A model generated the notes under the pieces. That model was not told where the DNA came from. It did not search any database and saw only the letters and a program-made list of their open reading frames with translations. This document shows positions 1 to 10,997 of a stretch of 64,000 nucleotides of DNA, one piece after another. A program made the translations under genes and the position numbers. Positions within the stretch are counted from its first letter, which is position 1, and each line of letters starts with the position of its first letter. Origin of the DNA: Pegoplata infirma (taxonomy: Eukaryota; Arthropoda; Insecta; Diptera; Anthomyiidae); assembly GCA_963921195.1 (NCBI GenBank), contig OY992537.1, positions 97,856,736-97,920,735 on the forward strand. The letters are read 5' to 3'.

Positions 1-622
1 TATCTAAAGGCGTTTACATATTCGTGTAATGTATTTTGTGTAACAACATTGTTAATTCATTTAAGAGATATAAAGACAGTGAGGAAATATTTATGTAAAA
101 TTTACATCATGTCTTGTAATTGTACAATACACGAGTACTCATATTATTTTTTTTTAATTCCAGTGTAAATATGCACTTTGGCAAATCATGCAGAACTTCA
201 AAGCCCTTTTATTTTCGCAAAAAAAAGAAACATACAAATAAAAATAATGGTAAGTTAAACTTTAGTTTTCATTCACATTAAAAAAAAAGTATTGTGTCCA
301 AAAGGTTATTGACCAAAAATAGTACACAAAACTTCACATGTTTTAACATGTTCCATCATCCACAAGCTTCCTCTTGCGCTCTCAGTTGAGTATTTGTATT
401 TAAATTTCATTTTTAATTTACTAAAGCAAAAATATGGAAAAAAGGAGTTTTTAATACTTGTTATATAATGAAAATAAAAGGGATTTTCTGTTCACTTTTG
501 ATCTTTTGCCGAAATTTATTAGCAAATGTATCAAATTACAAAAACAACTTTGTTATGGTTTTAATTATTTGTCACATAGAAAGAGATTCAATGAACTTTA
601 AAAATTGAAGAAAAAAGAAGAA
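1..622. other. AT-rich DNA without a recognisable gene
   Basis: No reading frame of note, RNA gene or clear repeat was found. The stretch has many A and T runs and directly precedes a mini-me-like element. Confidence 0.6.
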
Positions 623-1598
623 ACAAGAAAAAAAAGTAAAAAAGTTAAATTCGGCCTTGCCGAATGTAGTGATACCCTCCACAATTTCTAAAAGATTATT
701 GCAAAAACTTTATTTAAAACGAAATTACTTTTGAAAAAAAAATTTTTTTTTTTGAAAAAAAAATTTCCGCGAAAAAAAAATTGGTAAAAAAAAAATCCGC
801 GATTTTTTTGTCCAAAAATATGTTTGTACTTGTTTAACTACCATTTGGTGTTTAATTGTGTTCACATAAGTCAACCAGCAGCCGAATTAAAGCATTTTGT
901 ATTTTTAGGTTATGTTGAATGTACTAAAATTTTTAAGTTGTCCTTACATTTTCGTTCATAACTTTTGAACCGCTGAACCGATATCGCTCAAATGCAATAC
1001 CAAACTTCTCGGTAGAACTTCCAATACATATATATGTTTAATAACAGTCACCTCTGTTTTGTATTTTGGACGTGATCACATTTTCCACAGACAGTCAGAC
1101 GGACGGACAGACGGACATCGCTAGAATGTCTTAAAATCGATCGGGCATCATGAATATATATACTTTATGGGGTCCCAGACCGATATTTCGATGAGTTACA
1201 AACGGAATGACAAAACTTATATATACCTAGGGTGACCATTTTTTTCTGAACTCAAATCAGTACGCACAAGTTTTTGTGTTTTTTTTTTTTCTAGAAATAA
1301 CTCTCTGAAAACTGTTTTCTCTGGGAAAACACCTATGATTTTTGAGAAACATTGATGATTTTTCCAACACTTAAACTACCAAACTTGGGGTCAATTAGTA
1401 TTCAGTAAAAACAACTGTTAAAAGCAACTGCCGTAAACTGTGTCGTAATTTTGCAGAAAATTTTGTTGACTACAAACAACTTCATTTGAATGTTTTAATC
1501 GTTTCGGTGCAGAAAATATAACAAAAACTAACAGGTTTTGTGAATAAAAAGTCCACAAATTCTGAGGACTTTTAATAACTCTTCCTTTTAGAAAACTT

Positions 1599-2405
1599 CC
1601 CAGCAGAAATAAATCGAGATTTTGGCGACACAGCATCTGTTTATAGCATACCGTAGCGCATCCAAAGAGCGCTCTTAGGGATGCAGTAAAAGGAAGGGGA
1701 AAAAATTTTAATTTTTTTTTAAGATTTTTTATATAAAACTTATAATGTGTAATTATTTTTTGATAAAATTTCACACTTGCTTTCCTTTTTAATATTTTTA
1801 ACACTTTTTAAATAAAAAAACATGAGTTTTAGACAAAGACACATGATTTGACTGCATCATTATTGCGCATTAATCAGCGCTGCAAAGAGCGCTTCAATCA
1901 TAGCATCTTTGACCACTGTTCCCAAAAAAAATCCCATAAAAAATGTGAAAATGAAAATTTCCGATATTTTTTTGATGTTCACTTCCGATTTTTTTTTTTT
2001 CATTTTGTTTCACATAAATAAAGTTTTGTAAAGTAAAACGAATGAATTTTTTTGTTATATTTTTTTAAATTTTAGTTTATTGATTTCAACTTTGAATTTA
2101 CAGCATCTTTATTCTGCTTAAATCAGCTCTACAAAGATACATGAATTCACTGCATCTTTAATCTGCTTAAATCAGCGCTAAAAAGATACATGAATTTACA
2201 GCATCTTTATTCTGCTTAAATCAGCGCTCTAAAGACACGTGATTTCAGTTCATCTAAACAGCGCTGTTTCTGTGTATCCAACTAGCGCTCTAAAGTGGGA
2301 CATCGCCTTAGGGAATCATGCATGAATTCAGCGCAATTGGATGCGCTCCTTTACTCAAGTTCCCCTTCCAAAAGCTGCTGAACGTTCAGCAAAATTTCTG
2401 CTGGG
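1599..2405. mobile_element. Possible nested element with CCCAGCAGAAAT ends
   Basis: CCCAGCAGAAAT at 1599-1610 is matched by its exact reverse complement at 2394-2405 inside the hAT-type element. The interior carries many AGCGCT and GCATC motifs. No target duplication is visible, so it could instead be an internal inverted repeat of the host element. Confidence 0.45.
2101..2250. repeat. 49-bp tandem repeat, about three units
   Basis: Units starting CAGCATCTTTATTCTGCTTA begin at 2101, 2150 and 2199, giving an exact 49-bp step. Diverged relatives containing ATCAGCGCT lie near 1850-1905, so the array has spread inside this element. Confidence 0.8.
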
Positions 2406-2822
2406 TTTCCATATAACAAGCAAGTCTTTTTTAAATAGACCTTTTCATATAAATTTATAAAGATGAAAATAACCTCACGCCCAAATACATTTTTGCGTTA
2501 AGGAACCTCTTGATTTTCGAAATCTAAGCTCTTTAGAATTCATTACAAATTATCTTATTGTCAGAATTAAGTCATAAAAAACTACCTTAAAGACTTATTT
2601 TATGAAAACTCAAGTTTTTGTATAGAATTTTCGAATAAAATTATTTTTTATGTTGAAATGTTTAAAAATCAGTACAATCAGTACGTATTTCAAAAAATCA
2701 GTACAAATCAGTACAACGTTTTTTTTATCAGTACACGTGATCAAAAATCAGTACATGTTCTGATCAAATCAGTACGAATGGTCAGCCTATATATACCCTC
2801 CATTACTAGAGTGGAGGGTATA

Positions 2823-4353
2823 AAATGTTAAATTTGGCAGAATGTATTGATACCCTCCACAATGTAAACAAGATTATTTGCAAAAAAAAAATTCAAGAAA
2901 AGAACTGTGAAAAAAAAACCTTTTGGCGAAAACAAACCGTGATTTTTTTTTTGTAAAAAATATGTTTGTTTTTGTTTAAATACCATTAGGCATCGATTTC
3001 TGTTCACAAATATCAACAAGCAGCAGAATTAAAGCATTTTATATTTTTAGGTTATGTTGAATGTGCCAAAATTTTCGAGGTGTCTTTACATTTTCGTTCA
3101 TAACTTTTGAACCGCTAAACCGATTTCGCTCAAATCCAATCTGGGTACAACAAAAAATGAACATGTTAAGTTTCAGTCATAACATAAGATAAGTAATATT
3201 TGGGCCGTGATCGCCATTTCAACAGACAGACGGACATCGCACATTGGGGCAAACATATACGATTCTTGGCATTAAATAAACCGCTTATTTTTTATTAGAG
3301 TGTGTGGTACCGTTGTAAAGGGGACAATCTGTAGATCATATTTGCATTATAAAATTTCATGGTTACCTTACAAAATTCTGAAATTTTTGCAATATTATGT
3401 TCATTTAATGTATTTTTTTGTTTTTAAAATCTTTAATTACGTTAAAAAAAATCCCAAATAGTATTTATTTTTTAAGAATATCGAAATAGTAACTCAGAAT
3501 TGATAATCGAAAGAGTAAGGTAGAAATAAATACGAATAAAATTTTCAAGTTAAACTTTTAGTGTGGATCCACTCATATATTCGAATAAAATTTGTGAGTT
3601 GGAATTTTAGTGCGGAACCCCTTATATAAATCGCTTAATCCTCCTTTGTTGCTTATTTTCTTATATGAATATCGAAATTTGTAAGATTTATAATTAAATT
3701 CTATAAAACACTTAATATTAATTTTTTTTTTTTTCGATTTTAGAGGGTTTTTAAAACCGCGATAACATGGCCTAAAGGCAAATAAAGGCAACCGTTTTAC
3801 TTGGAATCTTGTTGTATACATGTTGCTCTATATTCCACATATGAGTAGTATCAATTCAGTGCAATTCGCAGTATACTTTTATTCCTTTGAAATTATGAAT
3901 TTTATTAATTTTTATTTTCTTAATAGCATATTTGAAAATCCCCTAAAAGTATAACTTTTTTGCATGTGTTTATAGCTTTAGCGGTCCAAACATGCTCTTA
4001 ACATAATTCTTAATCATGAGGAATTCAAAAAATTTCGGAGTGTGGACGTTTTATGTATCTTTTAGTGCACCAAACATTGCCTTCAAATTCAAATTATTTT
4101 AATTTATTAATTTAACATATTTTTGCTTGACTTTGAACGCTTCCTATAGGAAGGCCATAAGCTAAAAATAAAAAATAAGTATGAGGTTATATGCAGAATT
4201 TTGTTGTCTTTCCATTGGTGCTACCCGTTTTTCAAAATTCGCGGTTTCAGTTTTTGACTTTTTGCCAAGGGCCCCCATATAGCTGCCCCAATGTGCATCG
4301 CTGGAATGTTTTAGAATCGATCACTGATCACTGATATATACTTTATGGGGCCC
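2823..4353 (+). mobile_element. mini-me-like element, copy 2, split and truncated
   Basis: The 5' part (2823-3239) begins ATGTATTGATACCCTCCACA and runs to AGACAGACGGACATCG. After a TIR insertion it resumes at 4296 with CATCGCTGGAATG and the core TATATACTTTATGGGGCCC. At 4354 it is cut by a CACTC-type MITE and its 3' hairpin is missing. It is more diverged than copy 1. Confidence 0.75.
3240..4295. mobile_element. TIR transposon with CACATTGGGGCA ends (1056 bp)
   Basis: Perfect 12-bp TIRs CACATTGGGGCA and TGCCCCAATGTG are flanked by a 5-bp duplication, CATCG (3235-3239 and 4296-4300), inside the GACATCGCT motif of a mini-me element. Removing it restores GGACATCGCTGGAATG. A 5-bp duplication and CAC-type ends suggest Transib, but the terminus does not fully fit the Transib consensus and no transposase is recognised. 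Confidence 0.8.
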
Positions 4354-4355
4354 TA

Positions 4356-4865
4356 CACACAAAAAAAAAAACACCTTGTCAAATTACAAGGAAAATTCTA
4401 GTAATCCCATTTTGACAGTTTTTCTTGTTTTTTAACAAACAAATATGGATCGAAATAAAATTTTTTTTGGTAATTTTACAATTTTTTTTGGAATTTGACA
4501 AATTCCCAAGATAATTTAACAAAATAAATTTTGTAAATTCACGAGAATTCCTTGTATTTTTATTACGCCAAAAAAACTGTAAATTTACAAATTTATTGGT
4601 CAAAAGCTTGTAAAATTACAGAATTATTTGTAAAAAGCTTGTAAAATTACTAGAAATTCTCGTAAAATAGGAAAAAGCAAAAAAAATTTCCGAAACCTCC
4701 TTGTAAATTTTATGGTGTCAAAAAATTAGTAAATTTGCAATTTTATTGATAAAAAACTTGTAAAATTACAAAACTATTGGTAAAAATCTTGCAAAATTAC
4801 CAAAATTACTTTTGTCAAAAAGGAGGTAGCAAAAAAAGAAAAAAAATCAAGTTTTTTTTTAAGTG
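4356..4865. mobile_element. CACTC-type MITE, copy 1 (510 bp), TA-flanked
   Basis: Termini are CACACAAAAAAAAAAAC and a matching TTTTTTTTTAAGTG, with TA on both sides (4354-4355 and 4866-4867). The interior is built from TTGTAAAATTACAA-like units in both orientations. TA flanks suggest Tc1/mariner-type mobilisation. It is homologous to 14745-15284 and to the truncated copy at 37104-37552. Confidence 0.75.
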
Positions 4866-5704
4866 TACCTGTTTAGAATTAAACTTTTGCTGTGGATCAC
4901 TCCATATCCATATATAAACCAAAGTCCACTTTCTTTTTTAGTTTAACAAACCAGAAAAAGTAATAATATTTTTCAAATTTATTTGTATATGCATTGAAAC
5001 ATTAAAATTTTTATTACCCTCAATTTTGCAATGCCTTATAAAATGCTTCAATGCAGTACGAAAATGCTAGCATCAAAATATTTAATGATCCAAAAGTCCT
5101 AAGTAGCTGACAGGCAAAAAAAAAAAAATAAAAAGAAACTGTGAGAATATATTTTAAATTAGAGATGGTAAAGTGACAAATGAATTTTGAGCTAACACTC
5201 TTATTAAACGGAGAACCGTTTCCCACAATAAATTGGGTAAATTTTAGCCAATCTCAATTAGATTTACACTTTGAAACAACTTATATTAGGAAAATTGACC
5301 ACAATTTGTTAAAAAAAAAAAATCTGAACGTTATGAAAAGCTAAGGAGGCCAGTTTCGTGTTTAGAAATACTTAGAGAATCAAAATCGGTAAATCGCGTT
5401 TATGTGAAATTAAATTTTTTTTCTTCGTGACTCCTTATTCACTCACTTAACCATATCTATTAGAACTATTTTAATAGTTTTCTGTATTGATATTACTAGA
5501 AAAGTGTGGTTCGTTTTGGCTTTTTGCATTTAATTCTCACTTGGCAATTAGTTAAATTCAAATAACAATTGCATTTTTATATTAAATGTGTATTAAATTA
5601 AATAAAATGCAATTTATAAAAGAAACGAATATTTTTTAATTTTTTTCTTTAAATAAAATTTTGTTGAAAAAATTGTATTTTATTTTAAAATTTCATTTAG
5701 GGTG
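4866..5704. other. AT-rich DNA without a recognisable gene
   Basis: The stretch has long A and T runs and only short open frames. Near 4878 is GTGGATCACTCCATAT, which resembles the sequence near 3560-3580. Nothing else is supported. Confidence 0.5.
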
Positions 5705-5985
5705 TGTATTAGGATGGCACGAAAAATGACTTTTTTCGAATTTCTTGGATTGCCGGCCAATTATGGTATAAAACCTTTTGTTTAAATTTGTATCCAAATC
5801 GGACAAAATTAGCCCGTGCCGCTGGTTGGCGATGACCGTCCGTCGGTCTGTCCATGTAAACGATGTAAACACGATACAGGTCGCAATTTTAAATCAATTG
5901 ACTCAAAAACCCGTATTATAGTAGATATTCTTAATACCATATATTGGGGTCTTCATTATGGCGTTCCAACCCACACCCCATTTCA
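5705..5985 (+). mobile_element. Fragment related to the TAGGGTGG hAT-type family
   Basis: It starts TTAGGATGGCACGAAAAATG. The order of motifs after that (TTTCTTGGA, AAATCGGACAAAATTAGCCC) resembles the element at 34696-35694, which has AAATCGGATAAAATTAACCC. A GACCGTCCGTCGGTCTGTCC stretch follows near 5834. No right end or duplication was found. Confidence 0.4.
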
Positions 5986-5992
5986 ATTAAGT

Positions 5993-7020
5993 TTAGGTTG
6001 TGTTATAATGGTGACCAAATCGGGTAATGGCATTTCACTCCTTTTTTGTTTGAACTTTAAAAATCGTTTACACGAAAGTCCTATCTGATCCTGTTTTCGA
6101 GTTATTGCTACAAAATTACACTGTTCGACTACAAAAACCTCCCAGTAAAATTTCCAACTGATTATTATAGATTTTGCTCTCCTAAATCCAAATCTGCCAT
6201 CCGTTTTTTTTCTAGCACGTACCATTTTTGAGATATTCGCTGTTAAAGTCAAAAAACCAATAATTTCGCACTTTTGGTGGTCCATTGTTACAGATTTTTC
6301 TAAAAATATGACTTAATTTCATATAAAATGGATTTCCTGATTCCAAAACTTTGATCCAAATTTTTCTAGCATGTCCCGTTTTCGAGTTATTCGCGTTTGA
6401 AAATTTGTCCACGCGAAAATCTCGATCGAGAATATCTCAAAAACGGGACATGCTAGAAAAATTTGGATTGCACTTTTGGAATCTGCAGGGCCAATTTATA
6501 TGATATCAAGTCATATTTGTTGGAAGCAATATGCGACCACCCAGAGGGCGAAATTATTCGTTTTTTGACTTTTTAACAGCGAATATCTCAAAAACGGTAA
6601 GTGCTAGAAAAAAATGGATGGCAGATTTGGATGCAGGAGAGCAAAATCTATAAGAATCAGTTGAACATTTTACTGAGAGGCTTTTGTTGCCGAACAGTGT
6701 AATTTTTTTAGCAATAACTCGAAAACAGGATCAGCTACACCCAAAATAATTCTACAGTAAAAGGTTTAGTAAGTGATTTTGTACCAAAATCTACTAATAA
6801 GATACTAATTTTAGTACCTTCAAAGTACTAAAACTAGCAATTTTTACTGGTTTTGAATAATATTAGTAAAAAATTTTAGTATTGGTTACCAATTCCTGCA
6901 GTAGGTCCTTTTGGACTAAAATTTAGTTAAATTTTGGGTGTAGGATTTTCGTGTAAAATATTTTTAAAGTTCAAAATAAAGAGGAGTGAAATGCCACTAC
7001 CCTATGTGGTCACCATTTTG
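5993..7020. mobile_element. Foldback element FB1 with a MITE in its right arm
   Basis: The left arm starts TTAGGTTGTGTTATAATGG and the right arm is its reverse complement, with the turning point near 6420. Matching arm blocks include TCTAGCATGTCCCGTTTTCG and CGAAAACAGGATCAG. The right arm is longer because of a 203-bp insertion at 6738-6940. A second copy is at 55286-56093. There is no coding sequence, and the right terminus is degraded (TGTCCAAATTC instead of ACACAACCTAA). Confidence 0.85.
6738..6940. mobile_element. Small TA-flanked MITE (203 bp) in the FB1 right arm
   Basis: TIRs CACCCAAAAT and ATTTTGGGTG are flanked by TA (6736-6737 and 6941-6942). The matching site in the second foldback copy reads CAGCTAGGATTT (TA at 55994-55995) and is empty. 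The FB1 left arm also lacks the insert. The interior is rich in AGTACTAAAATTTAGT-like motifs. Confidence 0.9.
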
Positions 7021-7090
7021 TCCAAATTCTGATAAATTTTTTTTTAAATAAAAATTGTTTAAAATATTATATTTTGAGTAGGTTTATTCG

Positions 7091-7348
7091 AGCTCGAGGT
7101 CATTATTTCCTTTACTAATTAAAACTATGATATTCTCATTCTTCTCTCTTTGCTACTTGTAGCATAGGGTTTTTATATTTGCTAAAAATTCTTAACAATG
7201 GAATCTGACAAACTTTGAAATATGTGTTGATTAAGTCTTGCATAAATTACCAACATTAATAAATTTAAAACAAAAAAAAAATTTTTTTTTAAAAGTATTC
7301 TATATTATTCATAGTTTTAAATAGTAAAGGAAAAAATGACCTCGAGCC
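7091..7348. mobile_element. CTCGAG-type inverted-repeat element, copy 1
   Basis: AGCTCGAGGTCATTATTTCC with TTTACTAATTAAAACTATGA at the left mirrors TTTTAAATAGTAAAGG and AATGACCTCGAGCC at the right. The loop is about 180 bp. Related palindromes are at 17546-17789 and 29845-29960. No convincing target duplication. Confidence 0.65.
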
Positions 7349-7439
7349 TACAAGTAGAAATACGATTTTCTCATCAATATGTATCATTAAAAGCAACATA
7401 ACTAAAATCGCTGCTTGTCAAAACTAAAAACAAATGTAG

Positions 7440-7745
7440 ACCCCTTGAATTCAGACCCCATTGGCTCCAGACCCCATTGAATACTTTAATAAGGGATACA
7501 CAATTTTTGTCCGTTTCGCTACACTTTGATTAGTTTTTGAGATACGGGAATTTAGGGACCCAATAGGGTCTTGAAACTTAAAACTGGAAAACGCTAAAAC
7601 TATTATTTGGAGGGGTTTCGGCAAAAATACAGTTCGGTATTTGTCGTGTCGGCATATTTACCGAGATATGTGTATTATAAAATCTCGGTAATGCCAAATT
7701 TTATATTGCAAAGGAAGTCCCAAAGGGGTCCCCATATGTGGAGCT
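7440..7745. repeat. Dispersed GACCCC-rich repeat module, copy 1
   Basis: GACCCC and GGGTC motifs, GAGATACGGG, and a segment about the GTGTCGGCATATTTACCGAG motif recur here in the orientation opposite to 21291-21475 and 59161-59650. It is one of four diverged copies and has no reading frame. Confidence 0.5.
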
Positions 7746-7916
7746 AGGCTATTCTATATTTGGCTTTGTATAGCAAAAAAAAATTGTGTAAATTGGCTTT
7801 AATTTTCCTCTTTGTGTTCGACATATCGCCATTTTAAGTTCTTTGAAAAAATATTTTATCTCAAATTATAAAAAATTGTACTAAATTAAGTCTATGATGA
7901 ACTAATTGGGAGTAAA

Positions 7917-8160
7917 TTACGCCCTCAAACTGAATTTTTTGAACTCATATTTGTGAATTTTTAATAAACGTCGAGAATCGAACCACGGATATTTTGCAAT
8001 ATTCATACCATTAAAACTACAGGCTGACCGGCACCTTAGACGATACAACAACCACATTGATATGATATGCTTTAAAAATAGTCGTTTCTTGTTCTTTGAC
8101 TGTGTTTCCACATCTACAGAATAATTTTTTGACAATTTCCAACACTGCACTTCTATTTTT
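7917..8160 (-). repeat. Possible tRNA-derived SINE remnant
   Basis: On the minus strand a B-box-like GGTTCGATTCT lies at 7974-7984, after a tRNA-like stretch with GGTGCCGGTCAGCCTGTAG near 8013-8035. RNA polymerase III B boxes have the form GGTTCGANTCC. The A box is poor and no cloverleaf forms, so this is not a tRNA gene. Two other B-box-bearing segments are near 36120 and 58040. Confidence 0.4.
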
Positions 8161-8389
8161 AGTAATCCAAACTTATGCTATCTTTTAACTTTTTTGTCTC
8201 TTACTTATCTTTCACAAGGGTTACTAACGTGATCTGGAATTGAAGACATAAAAAAAAGGAATTTGCATTTTTGTTTCTGAGACCTGCCTAAAGCTCTGAA
8301 CAGAACAAGCCCGGCACGACTTTTTCCATACGATTTAACAGTTAAAAACCGTTTTTTATTTTTTCATTCACCATGGTGTAACAAACGTA

Positions 8390-8478
8390 CAGTAGTGCCA
8401 ACTTAATCACATTGACTATGTGATAAGCGATTTTTTTCCGTAAAATTACTCTAATTTTATTAAAAGTTAGCACCACTG
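8390..8478. mobile_element. Very short hAT-like MITE (89 bp)
   Basis: CAGTAGTGCCAACTT at the left mirrors AAGTTAGCACCACTG at the right, with two mismatches. AACAAAC lies near both ends but is offset by three bases on the left, so the duplication is uncertain. There is no coding room. Confidence 0.55.
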
Positions 8479-9253
8479 AACAAACAAATGACATTTTTTG
8501 CCGTCGCCGTCCCCCGTCATTGTTTGGGGCCTATTTTCTCCGGCAACGGCAACCGTCCCCCGTGCCTTGCTTGTTCTGTTTCTACTCTTAAGGTGACGTA
8601 TTGTGTATGAATTTGACTCCAACTGAAAATTAAGTAATCCAGTAGTCGTGGGGCTGGTTTTATCAATAACTGCTAACTGCAAATTGACTAATCCAGTAAT
8701 CCATAACCTTTTAAAAACTAAACTTTAATGTTAAACTGTTTTCGAAGTCATTTTGATAACTTTGAAATACAAAAAAATTTTTAAGAGTAAAATATTAATT
8801 TTTCAACATTAAAAAAAAAATAGAACTTTAAGTTGCAAATGAGTTGAGCTTACGCTACACTGCCAAAGAAGAACAAGAAAAGTTGTTTGCTGCTGCAACA
8901 TCTTTTCTCAGTTACGTGTACTACAACTACCAGATGTTTGTTGTGTTGGTTGGTTGGTTAGTTGGGCTGAGTGAGGCATGAGATGCTTAAAGAACATTGA
9001 ACTTTAGAATTACCTTCCTCTTCCTTGAAAAGTTCACCCTATTTTCACATATAAAAAATCAAGTCATGTGAAATTTACGAGTACCTCTATGTACGTTAAA
9101 TAGTCGTACTATTCGTTGTAAAAAACACAGTAGTAAATTGTAGTAAAATATCAAAAGGATTGTAAAGTATACACGAGTAAGAAAAAAGAAAAACAACATT
9201 TACGTTTGAGTGATTAAAATTAAAAATTTAAGAAACGGAAAATTTAAATTAAA
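8479..9253. other. Apparently unique DNA, no gene supported
   Basis: This has higher complexity than its surroundings. At 8500-8570 is a GC-richer patch with GGCAACGGCAACCGTCCCCC. A motif like TACTGGATTA occurs twice near 8635-8700. The 71-codon open frame on the minus strand here has no recognisable motif and its composition gives no reason to call it a gene. Confidence 0.5.
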
Positions 9254-10350
9254 ACAAGTAAAAAAGTTAAATTCGGCCTTGCAGAATGTATTGATACCCT
9301 CAAAATGCAAAAATAATTATTAATTTAAAAAGAAATAACTTTTGAGAAAAAAAAAAAATTTAAAAAACTTTCCGCGAAAAAATAAATTTTAGTGAAAAAC
9401 AAGTAAAAAAGTTAAATTCGGCCTTGCCGAATGTAGTGATACCCTCCACAATTTCAAAAAGATTATTGCAAAATACTTTATTTAAAAGGAAATTACTTTT
9501 GAAAAAAAAAATTTTTTTTGAAAAAAAAATTTCCGCGAAAAAAAAAATTTGGTAAAAAAAAAATCCGCGATTTTTTTTTTTTTTTTTGTCGAAAAATATG
9601 TTCGTACTTGTTTAAATACCATTTGGTGTTCAATTATGTTCACGTATGTGAACCAGAAGCCGAATTAAAGCATTTTGTACTTTTAGGTTATGTTGAATGT
9701 ACTGAAATTTTTGAGGTGTGCTTACATTTTCGTTCATAACTTTTGAACCGCTGAACCGATATCGCTCAAATGCAATACCAAACTTCTCGGGAGAACTGCC
9801 AATAAATATGTTAAGTTTCATTCATCTCTGTGGAATATTTTGTCTTCGACAGCATTTTCCACAGACAGACAGACGGACAGACGGACATCGCTAGAATGTC
9901 TTAAAATCGATCGGGCATCATGAATATATATACTTTATGGGGTCCCAGATCGATATTTCGATGAGTTACAAACGGAATGACAAACTTATATATACCCTCT
10001 ATCACTAAGTGGAGGGTTTAAAAATCCGCGATTTTTTTTGTGAAAAAAAAATATGTCCGTACTTGCTTAAATACCATTTGGCGTTCAATTCTGTTCAAAT
10101 ACGTCTACCAGCAGCCGAATTAAAGCATTTTGTATTTTAAGGTTATGTTGAACGCATCAAAATTTGCGAGATGTCCTTACATTTTCGTTCATAACTTTTG
10201 AACCACTCAGCTGATATCGCTCAAATGCAATACCAAATTTCTCGGGGTAACAACAAGTAAATATGTTAAGTTTCAGTCATATCTGTATAATATTTTTGCC
10301 GTGATCACCATTTCCACAGACAGACAGACATCGCTAGAATGTCTTGTAAT
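9254..10350 (+). mobile_element. mini-me-like element, copy 3, split by copy 4
   Basis: The 5' part (9254-9398) begins ACAAGTAAAAAAGTTAAATT, and the 3' part resumes at 10021 with AAAATCCGCGATTTTTTTTG, which is the expected next segment of the element. It runs to the GACATCGCTAGAATGTCTT motif at 10344 and is then cut by a TAGG(G/C)ATGAG hAT-type sequence. It is older than the copy inside it. Confidence 0.8.
9399..10020 (+). mobile_element. mini-me-like element, copy 4, complete (622 bp)
   Basis: The full order is visible: ACAAGTAAAAAAGTTAAATT, GCCTTGCCGAATG, GATACCCTCCAC, AACTTTTGAACCGCTGAACC, GACAGACGGACAGACGGAC, TATATACTTTATGGGGTCCC and a 3' hairpin (9993-10016) with ACCCTC...GAGGGT. It sits inside copy 3 and is very similar to copy 1, which suggests a young pair. 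It is non-coding and resembles a DINE-1/Helitron-like non-autonomous element. Confidence 0.85.
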
Positions 10351-10997
10351 TAGGCATGAGATTTCCATGCAAATCCATGTTTTTTGTCGATAGTCTAAAA
10401 ACGATATCGACCAATTATCTTTCCGATTTAAGAAATTAGCATTAAAATGGCATCGATTTGTTTTTGCATATTTTTGCATATACCCAGCAAAAAAAGTGCG
10501 GAGTACTTCTCAGTGGAGTGCTTTAAAACTACAACAAATGTAATGAAATACAACAAAAATAACAAAAAACACAAGAAAAAAACACACAAACAGTTTTTTC
10601 TACTCCATAAAAAGTTGTTATTCAGCACTTAACTCATTACCTTCCGCGACACTCCCATACAAAAGTAAGTAGATATTCAGTAGATAAGAAGTACTCCGAG
10701 CTTTCAAACAACTTCCAACTACTTCCACGGAGTAGTTCTTATCTACTGAATATCTACTTACATTTGTATGGAGGTGTCGCGATAGGTAATGAGTTAAGTG
10801 CTGAATATCTATGTATTCTGGAGTAGAAAAACCTGTTTGTGTGTTTTTGTCTTGTGTTTTTTGTTATTTTTGTTGTATTTCATTACATTTGTTATAGTTT
10901 TAAAGCACTCCACTGAGAAGTGGTAATGACTTTTTTTGCAGGGTATTAGTAAAAATTCATATTTTTGCATATTTAGTGCATATCTCCAACTTTGTAG
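10351..10997. mobile_element. TAGGGATGAG hAT-type element, copy with lost right end
   Basis: It starts TAGGCATGAGATTTCCATGC. Over its first 130 bp it is nearly identical to the complete copy at 28775-29350, including GTCGATAGTCTAAAAACGAT. A 461-bp insertion sits at 10483-10943, after which GCATATTTAGTGCATAT continues. The right end runs into the TATCGATA satellite, so no duplication can be seen. Confidence 0.75.
10483..10943. mobile_element. Foldback MITE with CCC(A/T)GCAAAAAAAGT ends (461 bp)
   Basis: TIRs CCCAGCAAAAAAAGT and ACTTTTTTTGCAGGG have TA on both sides (10481-10482 and 10944-10945). The whole element is a palindrome: CAGTGGAGTGCTTTAAAACT on the left mirrors AGTTTTAAAGCACTCCACTG on the right, with a turning point near 10700-10720. 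One end of the same family is at 30725-30780. Confidence 0.85.

Larger units (their letters stand above)
1228..2789. mobile_element. hAT-type non-autonomous transposon (1562 bp)
   Basis: Imperfect TIRs TAGGGTGACCAT (1228) and ATGGTCAGCCTA (ending 2789) are flanked by an identical 8-bp duplication, TATATACC (1220-1227 and 2790-2797). An 8-bp duplication and TAG-type termini are typical of the hAT superfamily. AATCAGTAC recurs many times at 2660-2776 and once near the left end, as expected for subterminal transposase-binding repeats. No transposase motif is visible in any frame. It interrupts the 3' end of the mini-me copy. Confidence 0.85.
623..2821 (+). mobile_element. mini-me/DINE-1-like element, copy 1, split by a hAT-type insertion
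   Basis: The 5' part (623-1219) opens with AAATTCGGCCTTGCCGAATG and then GATACCCTCCAC. It holds an AGACGGACGGACAGACGGAC tract near 1095 and the core TATATACTTTATGGGGTCCC near 1157. The 3' part (2790-2821) is the terminal hairpin ACCCTCCA...TGGAGGGT. Mini-me elements of Diptera are known for a conserved core between TA and GTCY microsatellites and are related to non-autonomous Helitrons. Nearly all of this copy matches the one at 9399-10020. It has no coding capacity. Confidence 0.8.

Noticed and set aside
1418..1804. 128-codon minus-strand open frame
   Set aside because: It lies in a non-autonomous hAT-type element, reads through its repeats and shows no transposase motif.
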